64,000 nt of DNA from Artemia franciscana (lineage: Eukaryota > Arthropoda > Branchiopoda > Anostraca > Artemiidae). Made by a program: the position numbers and the translations under genes. The notes under the pieces were generated by a model, which saw only the letters and a program-made list of their open reading frames with translations, did not search any database and had not been told where the DNA came from. Positions within the stretch are counted from its first letter, which is position 1. The number at the start of each line of letters is the position of its first letter. The DNA is taken from the NCBI RefSeq assembly GCF_032884065.1, contig NC_088866.1:51096068-51160067 (forward strand). The letters are read 5' to 3'. This document shows, in pieces, positions 33,681 to 44,860 of the stretch.

Positions 33681-35915
33681 TTTAACTTAATATAAAGATG
33701 TACTGAAAAAATGCATAATCTTCATGTAGGGTTTCTGTGTTAAAAATATCATCCATAAAGCTTTCCCTTCCGTTTTTCATATCCTTTCGAAATAAATGCT
33801 TTATATTTATTTTTTTCTATATAGTTTTACTTTTTTTTTCTTTTCAACAGTTTAAGTAATGACTACTGAATAGATTTTCATTCAAAAAATTCTAGTCATG
33901 GCATTATCATGCCAGTCTTAGTTTTTGTTACCTTTTATGCGTTTTGTTTGTCCTGTTTTTATTTATAGACCCCGACATCCAAAATAAGCCCTCCTGGGAT
34001 CGTTATAGTAATTTTAAAATAAATATATTAGCCTATCTACCATAACATGCTATTAATAGGTTGCCAGGTATACCTATTGTCCAAGAGCTGAAGCCCTAGA
34101 ATCAGTGGTATTAATTGATGAAAATCTAGAGGGGGTAAAATATATCTTTCAAATCTAGGAAGGCGCAAATTTGTCTTTTTTTTTCAATTAGAACACCAAA
34201 ACGGTTCTTTTTCCATGGAATACCTTCCCTTAAAGGGTATTGTCAAAATCTAGAGGGGTAGCAAAATCTGAGGGCACAAGCTTCTGTCTATTTGACAAAC
34301 TGTGTCTATTGTATATTGGCATAAAATAAACTAATCTAATACAGCTTCTCGCCAAACAATAATGGACTGAGCTCCCACGCTTGCAGTAATTTCAATGTTC
34401 CTACAGATGATATTGTATCTGACACAAATTATAATAGTTTATAATTATAAATTATAATAAATAAATAAATTATAATAATATAATTATAAATTATAATAGA
34501 TTCTCAATCACAGAAACCAACCAAATAGATAAAACAATTAACCATCATTCATGGACTATGACATTGTGTATTACATTTATGCTTGTATATATTTAGTTTT
34601 CTTAGTTCCACATTTGATAATATTTTTTTTTGCATTGGATTTTTGTTTCGTTTTTCTCTGGTTTACAGTTGTCAACACTGAGAGATGATTATGGCTGATT
34701 GTGGCTGACACATGATTATGTGTTTTAAAATTTTTTCATTGGCTACTGTTTGTTGATTGTTGTTGAACACATTTGTGTAATTTTTTTTTCTGAAAGTCAT
34801 TGAAATGGGAACTAGACAAAGCTGAGCATTGTTACTCAACCTGGAGGCTGCAACCTAAAGGGAAGGGAGGAAGGTTGTTGCAGGGTTGAAGGTTGTTGAA
34901 TTTTAATAAAATGTACACACATATGCACAAATAAAGCGTATCAAATTAGTTTAATGTACATTATTCAGTAGATTATGAAATTGTTTGGTCCTAGTGATTA
35001 AGGTCAATTGCTATTTCTTTTAGGAAGGCTCTCATAAAACAGATTTTGTTCTTTCCAATTTGGGCAACTGCAAAACTTAAAAAAAATCTGTAATGGTGTT
35101 ATCAAAGTTGGATAAAGACTTGCTATTTATTTTTATTTTTTTTTTGGGGGGGGGGGGTGCACTGATAAAAATTGGCTTCTTAATGGGTATTTCTCACCCT
35201 CTCGATGCTGTAATCAGTGAAACCTTCTGGGGGGGGGGCACGTACCCCTAAAACAACCCCCTGGATATTATATATTAAGTAAAAGAAAGTGAAAGATTGT
35301 GAGGATTCTTTGGAAACAATAAAACAAAGGATGAAAGCTTTCTAAATTCAGAACCTAGGCTTCTATTCATCTGTAATATAAGCAATTTGGTTTGTTTTAT
35401 CATTTTTTAGCCCTCAACTCAGAGATACTTTTACCAGATGGTATTGAATTGTGATGTAAAATATACTTGCAATTCTTTGTAATAATTTAAATAATGAAAT
35501 TCTTAATTAATTTTTTTGTAATTAATTGTAATACAATTAATATTATGAGAGAAATGATATAGTTTATATTATTAAATATATGTAATGATTATAATATGTC
35601 TATATTATAATGTAATATCAAATTAATTTCAAAAAATTAGAATAATTTGATAATTAACAGAAAAAACGTTTTCATGGTCTTGACCAACTTCTGTTTTATT
35701 TTACAACAAAATAAAAATTTCTGTTTTTGTTGTTTCCTTCATTTTGAGTTGAGTTTTTCCTAAATTCTGAATTTGGGGAGAATTAGGTTGTAGCTGTATA
35801 TTTTATCTGTGTATATACATGTTTTATCTATTCTTTTTTAATCTTTTTTTGCGATTCCATATATACATGTATATGCTTAGGAGACAGTAAGTAAGTAACC
35901 TGACTTGTCATATTT
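33681..35915. other. AT-rich stretch without a supported gene
   Basis: Contains ATAATTATAAATTATAATAA low-complexity words (34430-34500), two AAATCTAGAGGGG-type direct words near 34125 and 34243, and G runs at 35145-35158 and 35231-35238. No domain or exon recognised. Confidence 0.5.
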
Positions 35916-35920
35916 CGAAC

Positions 35921-36201
35921 CTTGGTTTTGAACCAAGATTCAGCCACAACCTTGGTTGTGGCTGAATCTTGAAGTAGTGGTTTAATGAATTTGTTTGCCA
36001 AATTCATTATCACATGTTATGTCACACAATATTACAATGTTTTGAAGCACAATGGTGATTGTGCTTCATGATGGTCACAATGTCACAATGTGACATTGAA
36101 CATGAACTTCATGAACATGACATGAACTTCATGTCACAATGGTGATTGTGACATGTTATGTCACACAATATTATAATGTTTTGAAGCATAATGGTGATTG
36201 T
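35921..36201. repeat. Cluster of perfect short hairpins with 50-bp direct repeats
   Basis: Successive perfect stems: 7 bp (35921-35937), 18 bp with a 2-base loop (35934-35971), 11 bp (35983-36009), 11 bp with GGTG loop (36043-36068), 9 bp (36078-36098) and 11 bp with GGTG loop (36130-36155). The sequence 36012-36062 is repeated at 36152-36201 with only a couple of differences. CATGAACTTCATG occurs twice (36101 and 36121). No protein or tRNA-like pattern. Confidence 0.9.
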
Positions 36202-36389
36202 CTGTGGAAGTTTTTTTGTATCATCAGCTTTATTTGCTTGATAGATATTTATAAAGATGTGAACAGAATAAAATGTGCTTCAAATTTTATTGTTACAATG
36301 TGTAAGGATTTTTTTTAAAGAGGTTTTACTTGTATTATTGATCGTTATTTCAATGATATTAGTCATTCTGCTAAATAAGTGAGATAACC

Positions 36390-36830
36390 AAAAATCTAGC
36401 ATTTTGTTATAGTCATCTAATTTAACCTTTTATCACTCACTTCTTTTTTAAGTCTTTAATTTTTCCTTTTAGATTCTTGTTTTCTTTAATGTCATTTTAT
36501 TTCAGTCGTTTTATTTCAGTCGTTTTATTTCTAGTTTTTTAACTTTTTTGTCATCTTGATGACATCTTGGTAAATGGCTGTGATGACAAAATCTAGTATT
36601 TTGTCATACTCAGTTAATCTAAACCTTTTTAAATTATCATAACTTGTGTAATTGTGCTTTATTTATTGACAAAACAGCAGATAATTTTGTAAAATACTCT
36701 CAATTTTTTACTTGCTTCTTTTTTAGTCTAATTTACCATTTTTTGCGTTTTACTCGTTTTTTTTGTATTCGTTTGATTTGTACTTTTTTTTTACTTTTTT
36801 TTTACTTTTTTACCATTTAACAACCTTTGA
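36390..36830 (+). repeat. Left copy of a T-rich direct repeat (pair with 40790-41040)
   Basis: AAAACAG.AG.TAATTTTGTAAAA, then CTTGCTTCT and TTTACTCGT occur in the same order at 36670-36765 and 40910-41020. Inside this copy AAATCTAG(C/T)ATTTTGT(T/C)AT also occurs twice (36391 and 36589), so the left copy has an internal duplication. Confidence 0.55.
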
Positions 36831-36864
36831 CATTGAACTAAATACATGGGATGACAAAAACTTT

Positions 36865-38660
36865 CCAGATAAGCTAAGACGGTGAAATTTGGTAGGCGTA
36901 TGAAGGACCAGGCGAGATTAAGTTAAGAAATAGTCGTTTCCCCGATTCGACCATCTGGGGGGGGGGGGTTAATTTGGAAAATTAGAAAAATGAGGTATGT
37001 TTAACTTACGAACGGGTGATCGGATCTTAATGAAATGCGATATTGAGAAGGATATCGTGTCTCAGAGCTCTTATTTTAAATCCTGACTGGATCTGGTGAC
37101 ATTTGGGGGAGTTGGAGGGGGAAACCTAAAATCTTGGAAAATGCTTAGAGTGGAGGGATTGGAATGAAACTTGGTGGGAAAAATAAACACAAGTCCTAGA
37201 TACGTGATTTACATAACCGGAACCGATCCACTCTCTTTAGGGGAGTTAGGGGCGGGGTTAATTCTGAAAAATTAGAAAAAATGAGATATTTTTGACTTTC
37301 AAAGGAGTGGTTGGATCTTAATGAAATTTCATATTTAGAAGGAATTTGTAACTCAGGTCTCTCATTTTAAATCCCGAACGGATCCATTGTCATTGGGGGG
37401 AGTTGGGGGGATCAGAAATCTTGGAAAATGCTTAGAGTGGAGAGATCAGGATGAAACTTGGTGGGAAGAATAAGCACAAGTCCAAGATAGGTGACTGAAA
37501 TAACCGGACCGGATCGATTGGAGGTCCTGGGGTGGGTGGTAATTCAGAAAAATTAGAAAAAATGATGTAATATTTACTTACAAATGGGTGATCAAGTCTT
37601 AATGAAATTTGATATTTAGAAGGATCTTGTGCTTCAGAGCTCTTATTTTAAATCAAGATTAGATCCAATGACATTGGGGGGGGGGGGAGTTGGAGGGGGA
37701 AACCGGAAGTCTTGGAAAATGTGAAAATTGAGGTATCTTTATCTTGCAAATGGGTTATTGGATCTTAATGAAACTTGATATATAGAAATATCTTGTGTCT
37801 CAGATGCTCCATTTTCAATTTGAATCGGATTCGGGATTATAGGGGGCTGGAGGGGAAGCAGAAATCTTGGAAACTGGAAAACGCTTAGAGTGAAGAGATT
37901 GGGACAAAACTTGATGGGAAAAATAAGCACAAGTTCTAGATACGTGATTGACATAATTGGAACGGATTCACTCTCTTCGGGGAAGTTGGAGGATTTCCAG
38001 TGCGTTGGCGAGTTTGGTGCTTCTGGACGTGCTAGGATGATGAAAATTGGTAGGCATGTCATGGACCTGCACAAATTGACTTGATAACTGTTGTTTCATC
38101 AATTCGACCATCTGGGGGGCTGGAAGGAGAGGAAAAACTGAAAAAATGATGTATTTTTAACTTACGAAAGGGTGATCAGACCCTAAGAAAATTTGACATT
38201 TAGAAGAACCTCGTGTCTCAGAACTCTTATTTTAAATCCCAACCGTATCTGGTGATATTGGGGGAGTTGAAGGGGGAAACCGGAGATCTTGGAAAGTGCT
38301 TAGAGTTGAGAGATCGGGATGAAACTTGGTGGGTAGAATAAGCAAATGTTGTAGATACGTGATTGCCGTAACCTGACTGGATCCGCTCTTTTTGGGGGAG
38401 TTAGGTTGGGTCCAGTGCTTTGGTGAGTTTGGTGCATCTGGACGTGCTAGGACAATGAAAATTGGTAGGCGTGTCAGGGATCTGCACAAATTGACTTAAT
38501 AAAGTCATTTTCCTCGATTCAACCACCTGGGGGGCTGAAGGGAGAGGGAAAATTAGAAAAAATGAGGTATTTTTAACTTACGAGTGAGTTATTGGATTTT
38601 AATGAGTTTTGATATTTAGAAGGAGCTCGTGTCTCAGAGCTCTTATTTTATGTCCTGACC
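36865..38660 (+). repeat. Satellite-like array, monomer about 285 bp with longer variants
   Basis: The marker GATGAAACTTGGTGGGAA (variants) lies at 37164, 37452, 37904 and 38319, giving spacings near 287, 453 and 415. Two monomers carry an extra 130-170 base block with GAGTTTGGTGC(T/A)TCTGGACGTGCTAGGA and GACCATCTGGGG. Each monomer contains GGATC..TCTCTTT.GGGGAGTT, a G run, GAAAAATTAGAAAAAATGA, GATCTTAATGAAATTTGAT and CTCAGAGCTCTTATTTTAAAT. The same family forms the palindrome at 1651-1897. Frames across the array are not genes. Confidence 0.9.
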
Positions 38661-39120
38661 AGCATTGAGCCTCAGATTTTCCTTTTAAATCAATCTATTG
38701 ATTCTTAGAATTTTGCTAGAGGTCATACCATGTGAGCACTTGGCTCTTCCGTCCTCGTCACAAGTGTCATATGAGCTCTTAGCTCTTGTTTAACTTGTCT
38801 TATCTTTTTTAGTTGTGTTAATATTGTTTTCAAGATTTAAAGTCGAGTTACAGCTTGTTTTAGCGAAGCCACTGTTTTTATTTCCAATATGTGTTTGCTG
38901 GAAACCCATGATGGTTGTGTGGCCTTTTCATTTAAAATTTATTTTAGAAAGTTTTATTTAATTTATACTAATTAATGTATGATCTTTACTAGGTTATAGA
39001 CATTGCTTCAACCATGATAAACTTTGGTAAAATTTAGCTATAAGTGGGAATCTTTTTCTACTATCAAGAAGGCTTTTTATGCCCAAAATTATGCATATTA
39101 GCCTTATTATTAATGGGGAC
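38661..39120. other. Intergenic, AT-rich
   Basis: No gene or element recognised between the satellite array and the LINE. Confidence 0.5.
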
Positions 39121-39122
39121 TG

Positions 39123-40620
39123 ATCTAAAGCTGAAAACTACATGTCTTTAAGCCTGACGTCTGCAGTATCTTAGATTTTAGAGAGAATTTTCAACGACTC
39201 ACTTGTCAAGCACCTCGTTTTCAACACCATTATTTCAGACAAACAACATGGTTTTCTTCCTGGGACGTTAGTCGAAACCACCCTACTCGAAACTTCCGAG
39301 ATAATTACTCTGCTTCTTGAAAGAGGATTTCCTGTCGACCTAATTCTAATAGACATTGCCAAAGCCTTTGACAAAGTCCCTCATATTCGTTTGTGCTCCA
39401 AACTTACAGCCGTGGGCATTAACATTGAGCTAGCCGACTGTCTAATGGACTTCCTTGGTGGTAGAACGCAAAAGGTTTGGCTCTTTATCACAGACGGAGA
39501 AAAGGTCTGTTCAACACATTGCCAAGTTCTGAGTGGCTTCCCTCAAGGAACTATCCTCGGACCGACCTTATTCCCCATCTACATCATTGACCAGGTAGCT
39601 GAAACAAAAAATCAGCTGATTCTTTACGCTGACGACTCCATGCTATTTGGTACTGCGGACAACAGTGGCCTACAATCCAATCAACTAAATTCTAGCACGG
39701 GCAGCTAAGTGGCTTCTGTCCTTCAACATCTCAAAGTGCATCACTCTTCATTTTGGCCGTGGTAATCTGCACCACCAGTATACTTTGTACGACGACAAAA
39801 CGTCATCGACAATCTTGCTTCCTACTTCTAGTAGTGGTAGAGACTTAGGAGTCCTGTTGGATCACAGATTAAAATTCCACGAGCACACCGACAAGCAGAT
39901 TCGAAAGTAAAGGCAAATTTGGAACTCCTGAAAAGAACCGTCAGTAGTCGATCCTCTACAGTTTTTCTGAAACTATACAAAACTCTGGTCAGGCCAATGC
40001 TGGATTTCGGAACATGTCTTGCTGGTCCTTTCTACAGGAATGACATCCAGCTCGTTGAAGGTGTCCAAAGGAGAGCCACCAAATACATCGACAGTTTACG
40101 TTGTCAGCCGTACTGTAGTAGATTGCAGTCTGTTAACCTCCCAACTCTTGTTTTTCAGCATAGGCGAAATGACATGATGTCTCCTACAGGTACGTCCAAC
40201 AAGCAGACCAGACTCTGCTCACCTTCTCTCCCCACCAAAGACAAACACGAGGACTTTCCAAAAAGCTGTTCAAATTCCCCGTTAATACCAAGGTCCGACT
40301 AGATTTATTCAGCCAGCGAGTGGTGAACGATTGGAACCAACTAAGCAGAGAAAATCTCTGCAACCTTGACTGAGGAATTCAAAGCGAGGCTCGACAAGGA
40401 ATGGAAAGCCAATCCATGGAGACTCCAGTGCGAAAACCCCTTCAAGCCTTCACTAGTATAACACTCTTGGAAGACAATAGAGAGTCAGCTTGGAGGATGA
40501 TGCGGCTTGTCATACTCAACCATCTCGCACACTCAATCCGAAGTTGCTGTTGGGCGGTGATGCCAACTCTAAATCGCTGGATAATGGTTCTTGAACCACA
40601 CCTACCATGTGATCAATGTT
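39123..40620 (+). mobile_element. LINE fragment with RT palm (YADD), CR1/Jockey-like
   Basis: 5'-truncated LINE. In order: ENYMSLSLTSAVS and ILERIFNDSLVKHL; IISDKQHGFLPG; DLILIDIAKAFDKVPH (motif A); SGFPQGTILGPTLFPIYIID (motif B, 39531-39590); LILYADDSMLFG (motif C, 39618-39653); FNISKCITLHFGRG (motif D); RDLGVLLDHRLKFHEHTDKQI; LYKTLVRPMLDFG; GVQRRATKYIDSL and LPTLVFQHRRNDMM. It continues in broken frames to about 40600. The longest uninterrupted stretches are 39391-39708 and 39919-40302. GC content is visibly higher than in neighbouring DNA. At least two stops and several frame changes; no EN and no recognisable tail repeat. Confidence 0.9.
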
Positions 40621-41040
40621 AAAGAGTGGGCTTAAATTGCATGTCTCCAGCAATCTCTAGTCCCGATGGTTTGTCGCTTGACCTTAACACTGCGACAGGA
40701 TCTATCGCCATCAACTACCGAACATCACAGTTCTTGCTATTAATTCGCTCAAAAATGTGAATTAAGGTAAGGTAATTATAATATGGTTAATTGCTTATAG
40801 CCATTTAACTTTAACTTTATAAATTAACTGTTTCTTGTTTTTAATTTCAGTTATCTAATTTGTCCGTTTTTTAACTTGTCTGATTTTTTATTGTCCTTCA
40901 TTTAATAAAAATAAAACAGGGAGTAATTTTGTAAAAATTCAACTCAGGTTTTCCTCTTGCTTCTATTTGAGTAATTTAGTTTATCGTTTTAAACCGTTTC
41001 CTCCTCTTTACTCGTATTTATTGTAGTCATTTAATTTTTA
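40621..41040. other. T-rich stretch; right copy of the 36.4-36.8 kb repeat at 40790-41040
   Basis: T-rich with several TTTCAG/TTTTAG words of the kind found before exons. Apart from the repeat match I see no gene; upstream exons of the 41.3 kb gene were not found here. Confidence 0.5.
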
Positions 41041-41061
41041 ACATATCTTGCTCCTTGTCAG

Positions 41062-41124
41062 ACTATTGAAGATTTCATTCTTTTAGTCAGAACCTTTGTT
41101 GCCTTTGTAGCCTTCATCGTATGA
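41062..41124 (+). pseudogene. Degenerate or alternative copy 1 of the 41.3 kb terminal exon
   Basis: Preceded by acceptor-like CTTGTCAG. Encodes TIEDFILLVRTFVAFVAFIV and then TGA, nearly identical to the first 20 residues of the intact exon at 41299. Used as an exon it would yield a protein ending inside the membrane segment. Confidence 0.7.
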
Positions 41125-41202
41125 CGTTGTTTTCTTGTATTACATATTTAATACAACCAGTTCAAGGTCTATAATGTCCTTAGGGCCCTTATTCGTTTTC
41201 AG

Positions 41203-41226
41203 GCTATCAAAGATTTCATCTTGTAG
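41203..41226 (+). pseudogene. Degenerate copy 2 of the terminal exon start
   Basis: Preceded by ATTCGTTTTCAG. Encodes AIKDFIL then TAG. The bases after it (TGTTATTTCCCTGTAT) match the middle of the intact exon, so the copy has an internal deletion. Confidence 0.65.
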
Positions 41227-41298
41227 TGTTATTTCCCTGTATAACATTTTGTACAACGTGTATAAGGTGTTTAACCTTTTTTTTTTATTCATTTTCAG

Positions 41299-41457
41299 AC
41301 TATTGAAGATTTCATTCTTTTAGTTGGAACGTTTGTTGCCTTTGTAGCCTTCATCTTATGGTGTTGTTTCCCTGTATCACCAAAAGACGCCACAAATCCC
41401 CCACCAGAAGATAAATATTCTCAATACAAGAAAACTGACCATTATTCTAATGGCTGA
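41299..41457 (+). CDS. Terminal coding exon of an unidentified single-pass membrane protein
   Basis: Follows the acceptor TTCATTTTCAG and reads 52 codons to TGA. Residues 5-24 (FILLVGTFVAFVAFILWCCF) form one strong membrane span, preceded by acidic TIED. The tail PVSPKDATNPPPEDKYSQYK then KTDHYSNG is hydrophilic, proline-rich and tyrosine-containing; the double Cys at the membrane border could be palmitoylated (inference). Unlike transposon frames here, it is free of stops, and its first part is copied twice upstream with splice sites. I cannot name the family; it looks like a small integral membrane protein or the end of a type I receptor. Phase is assumed 0. Upstream exons were not located, and the satellite array and LINE at 36.9-40.6 kb may lie in its intron. 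AATAAA at 41718-41723 could end the transcript. Confidence 0.6.
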   Translation, partial: TIEDFILLVGTFVAFVAFILWCCFPVSPKDATNPPPEDKYSQYKKTDHYSNG

Positions 41458-43545
41458 AGGATTTCTTTGTGTATGGAGCCTGTGGCGGAGCTCATTATGG
41501 TATTGGCAGAAGAGAAATATTTAATTTTTATTATTTCATTGTCTAGTCACTTTTAAGGATACTCTTGTAAGATGTGTTATGTGTTTTGTGGTTTATTACC
41601 TTTTTTTTATTTGGCAGCTAAATAGATATTTTCTTTAATTATCGCTTTGTTTAATTAAAACCAATAATAGGAATAATCTAATGAAAAAAGACACAAGTGT
41701 TTTAGAGTTTTCTACAAAATAAAAAACTAGAAAACCTATCAAGTCCACGAAAATTATAAATTTCTTGAATGAATCCTCATCTGGGCTCTTTACTATTGAT
41801 GAAGGCTGACTATTCCACTAGCTGATGTCCCGAATGAAAAAGGCCCATCTTTCAGTTGTTTGCCAAAAGTATGGTGGACAACTCTTAATGATGCAACACT
41901 GTCCTCAAATTCATTTCAAAATGATGGTTTGCGTGGAACTGAACTCCTGTTTAGCTCAATCCATACGCAACTCAAACCTGTTTAACTCAATCTCCTTTTA
42001 ACTAAGTCTCCATGCCATTCAAACCTCATTTAACTCAACCCTCCTTTAACTTGACCCTATTTGACTTAACCCTGTTACTGTAATAATGAAATTCAAATGT
42101 GTTCCGGCCCTGCTTATGAAAAGTTTGCTAATTTCAAATATACAACACAAACGGATTTTTTTTTAGGCGGGGGGAGGGCGTTAATTTTGCCAAAAGCACC
42201 ATAAAAACATTTACATAAGAATTATGTACCATTTGATTGATGTCAACTTTTATGACTTGCAACAAAACAAGCTGAATTACAGTTTGTAGGTATATTGTTA
42301 AGTCAAGGAGGGCTGAGCTGAACGTGGTTGAGTCAAATTGGGATTGGTAAAAGAGGGATTGATTTAAATGTAGTAGAGTTGGATTGGGTTAAAAAAAAGT
42401 AAGTAGCCTATAATAGAGCTTAGATAGACGGGTGTTAAGTTGCAGGGGGATCAGTTGCACTGGAACCCAAAATGAATACAGTTCGTAATCATTTTATGAT
42501 TATGTTATAATATGGGCTGTTTTTGTCTTTTACATGTCATTGCAGCTACCGCTGGAATGCCGCGTAGGTTGAATCAATGAAAATTCACTGGTTCAATTCT
42601 GAATTTTCTTTTTTTTTTAATTTTTGATTTTCTTTCTTTTTCTTGTAGTGTAAAAAAATCCACCAAAAAACTGCAATGTGTATAAACAGGACCAAGGGTG
42701 CCTCTGCTAAGGAAAAGGAAATGAGGAAACAAATCTGGCTGCATTGACTGCTTAGACCCAATTTTTTAATGTAAAATTTCTTCTTTTTTTTTATCTGTCT
42801 AGAACACTTCATTATAAGTGACCTTGACATACGTTTTTTACAACAAAATAGACCATAAACAGATTTTTTCAATAAAATGGTAGGTTAAGATACATGTATA
42901 TTTAAGGGTGACTATAGAATGGGGGTCAGATTTCGCTTTGGCATCGTTTATTGCGCATCTTAGTTGTTTTTATACTTAATCACTGTCTTAATAATTTTAC
43001 CGGTCGTTGTACATTGTCATTTTGTTTCTAAGATGAAAGGCAGCGTTGTCTGAAATACTGTTCTATTCAGCGGCCACTGTCTTCAAACTCTACTCTTTAC
43101 AATTTTTTCGTAGATTGAAGGAAAGGGCTTCAGGGGATTTTTCCGCGTGAAGAAGCACACGAATATCAGCTGTCATTAAAAAGGAAAAAAGCGACAAGGT
43201 TTAGGCATAAAAACATATCAAGAATGGCTAACATTTTTGATAAAACCAAGAACATAAAAAATTTCTAAGACTACGGATAACAAAATCTTTTTTTTTCTTT
43301 ATGAAATATTGTTTTTTCTTCTACACAACATTTTCAATTTTTATCAAGAATATAGGCAAAAAACGAAAATTCAAACATGAAACAAAAGTGTATTCGAAAA
43401 ATACGAAAAATTAAAATAAAAAATAAACAAAGAAAAACTATTAAACTATGTTACATATCAAGTTTGAATTTTATGAATCTGTTTTACTGGTCTAACATAC
43501 CAATTGTCCCACTTACAGGTTGTTTTCCTTATACCCCCAATATAA
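41458..43545. other. 3' flank of the membrane-protein exon and AT-rich intergenic DNA
   Basis: 41941-42080 is built of degenerate TTTAACTCAA(C/T)C words; 42295-42400 holds similar words in reverse orientation (GGTTGAGTCAAATTGGG), so the two form a loose inverted pair. Frames at 42585-42872 have no recognisable domain. Confidence 0.5.
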
Positions 43546-43547
43546 AC

Positions 43548-44860
43548 TAGATCTCCGTTGCCTGTGCAACGGGAAGTGTTGCAGCAACTGTGCCCTGTTC
43601 CTTAGGGCACAGTTGCGGGGCAACACGTGCAACTGTGCCCTACGGGACGCAGTTGCGGAGCAACAGTCTCCATTATGTCCTTCAGAGGACATTTTTCTAA
43701 TGCGGCTTCGATTGTTATCTTGAAGCATCTTTGATATGGTTTTATTTCGAGCTCCTACTAAACTGAGTTTGGTAAAATGTTTAGCTGGTCCAGAAATAAA
43801 CGAGAAAAATCGGAACGAGATTGACTTTTCTGGAATTATTTCCGGGAAATCTGTAAGAGCTACAGAATTTCATGCTACAGTTCTCGAAAACATCAATAAA
43901 AGTTCTATATGAGTTCATAATTATTTTATCTCTAAAACGTTTACTTCCGAAACTAGGGCCGTCTTAACTTGACGCCAATTCGAAGTATTATGTTTCGAGA
44001 CGCACATTTCGGGAATTATTTCCGGGAAATCTGAAAGAGATACGGAAATAACGTCTTATAGTTTTCTGCTTAACTTTTGATGGTCTAAGCTAGGAAATTA
44101 TAAAACAAACCAAATTCACCAAAAAATTTAAATTGCCCCGAGGGCATGACAAAACTTCCAAATAGAAAAACCCAAAGAAGGAATTTTATTTCGGAGAAAC
44201 TATTGTAAGCTCCAGTTGTTAGGAGATCGAGACCTGTCGAACCGCGTTGGAAAAAAAATTCTAGCTGGTCCAGAACAGAAGTTACCTCTAGAACGTCGAA
44301 ACTTCGGAAATTATTTCTTAGAGAACGAAGCAACTTGGTATATAGAACACTTCACTTCTTCTTGCATACTTTTCATAGCACTACTCGATAAAAACATAAG
44401 AAACATCAAAATCGAAAATTTCAGAAAATTCCAAAAAAAAATCGGAACGAGATGGACTTTTCCGGAATTATTTCCGGGAAATCTGTAAGAGCTACGGAAT
44501 TTTGTGCTCCGGTTCTCGAAGAGACAAATGAAAGTTCTACATGAGTTCAGCATAACTGTATTTCTAACAAGTTTATTTCCGAAGCTAGGGTCGTCTTAAC
44601 TTGACGCCAAACATCGAACGCAGAGTTTCTAAGAAAAAAACGGTTTTATTTTTTTTTTATGGAAAACTGTTAGAAATTTTAGGAACTTCTCTGGAACTTT
44701 TTTACTCTGTTTCATGTTTCCCTTCCCTCTGAAAAATCTCAAATTTTTAACTCTTACCACTTCGGAGCTACAGGTCGCTGATCACGGTGAAAAAAAAAAA
44801 AAAAAACAAACTACGAAAGCAGTAGTGTTGCTCCGCAACACAAAAAAACTATGATAAATT
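43548..44860. repeat. Composite repeat with strong hairpins at both ends and an internal 640-bp duplication
   Basis: The left end has stem CCGTTGC/GCAACGG (43555-43572). Next is a cruciform with a perfect 13-bp stem GCAACTGTGCCCT/AGGGCACAGTTGC (43584-43616), extended by GTGTTGC/GCAACAC (43576-43626), and another 7-bp stem at 43629-43656. The right end has GTGTTGC-TCC-GCAACAC at about 44826-44842. In the middle, GGAATTATTTCCGGGAAATC, TAAGAGCTAC, AAAGTTCTA.ATGAGTTCA and CGTCTTAACTTGACGCCAA occur at 43830-43980 and again at 44463-44610. No coding content. Confidence 0.8.

Noticed and set aside
36865-38660. Several 60-110 codon frames and regular spacing that could suggest a gene or CRISPR array
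   Set aside because: The monomers are long, diverged and spacerless, and the frames follow the satellite sequence; this is eukaryotic tandem repeat DNA.
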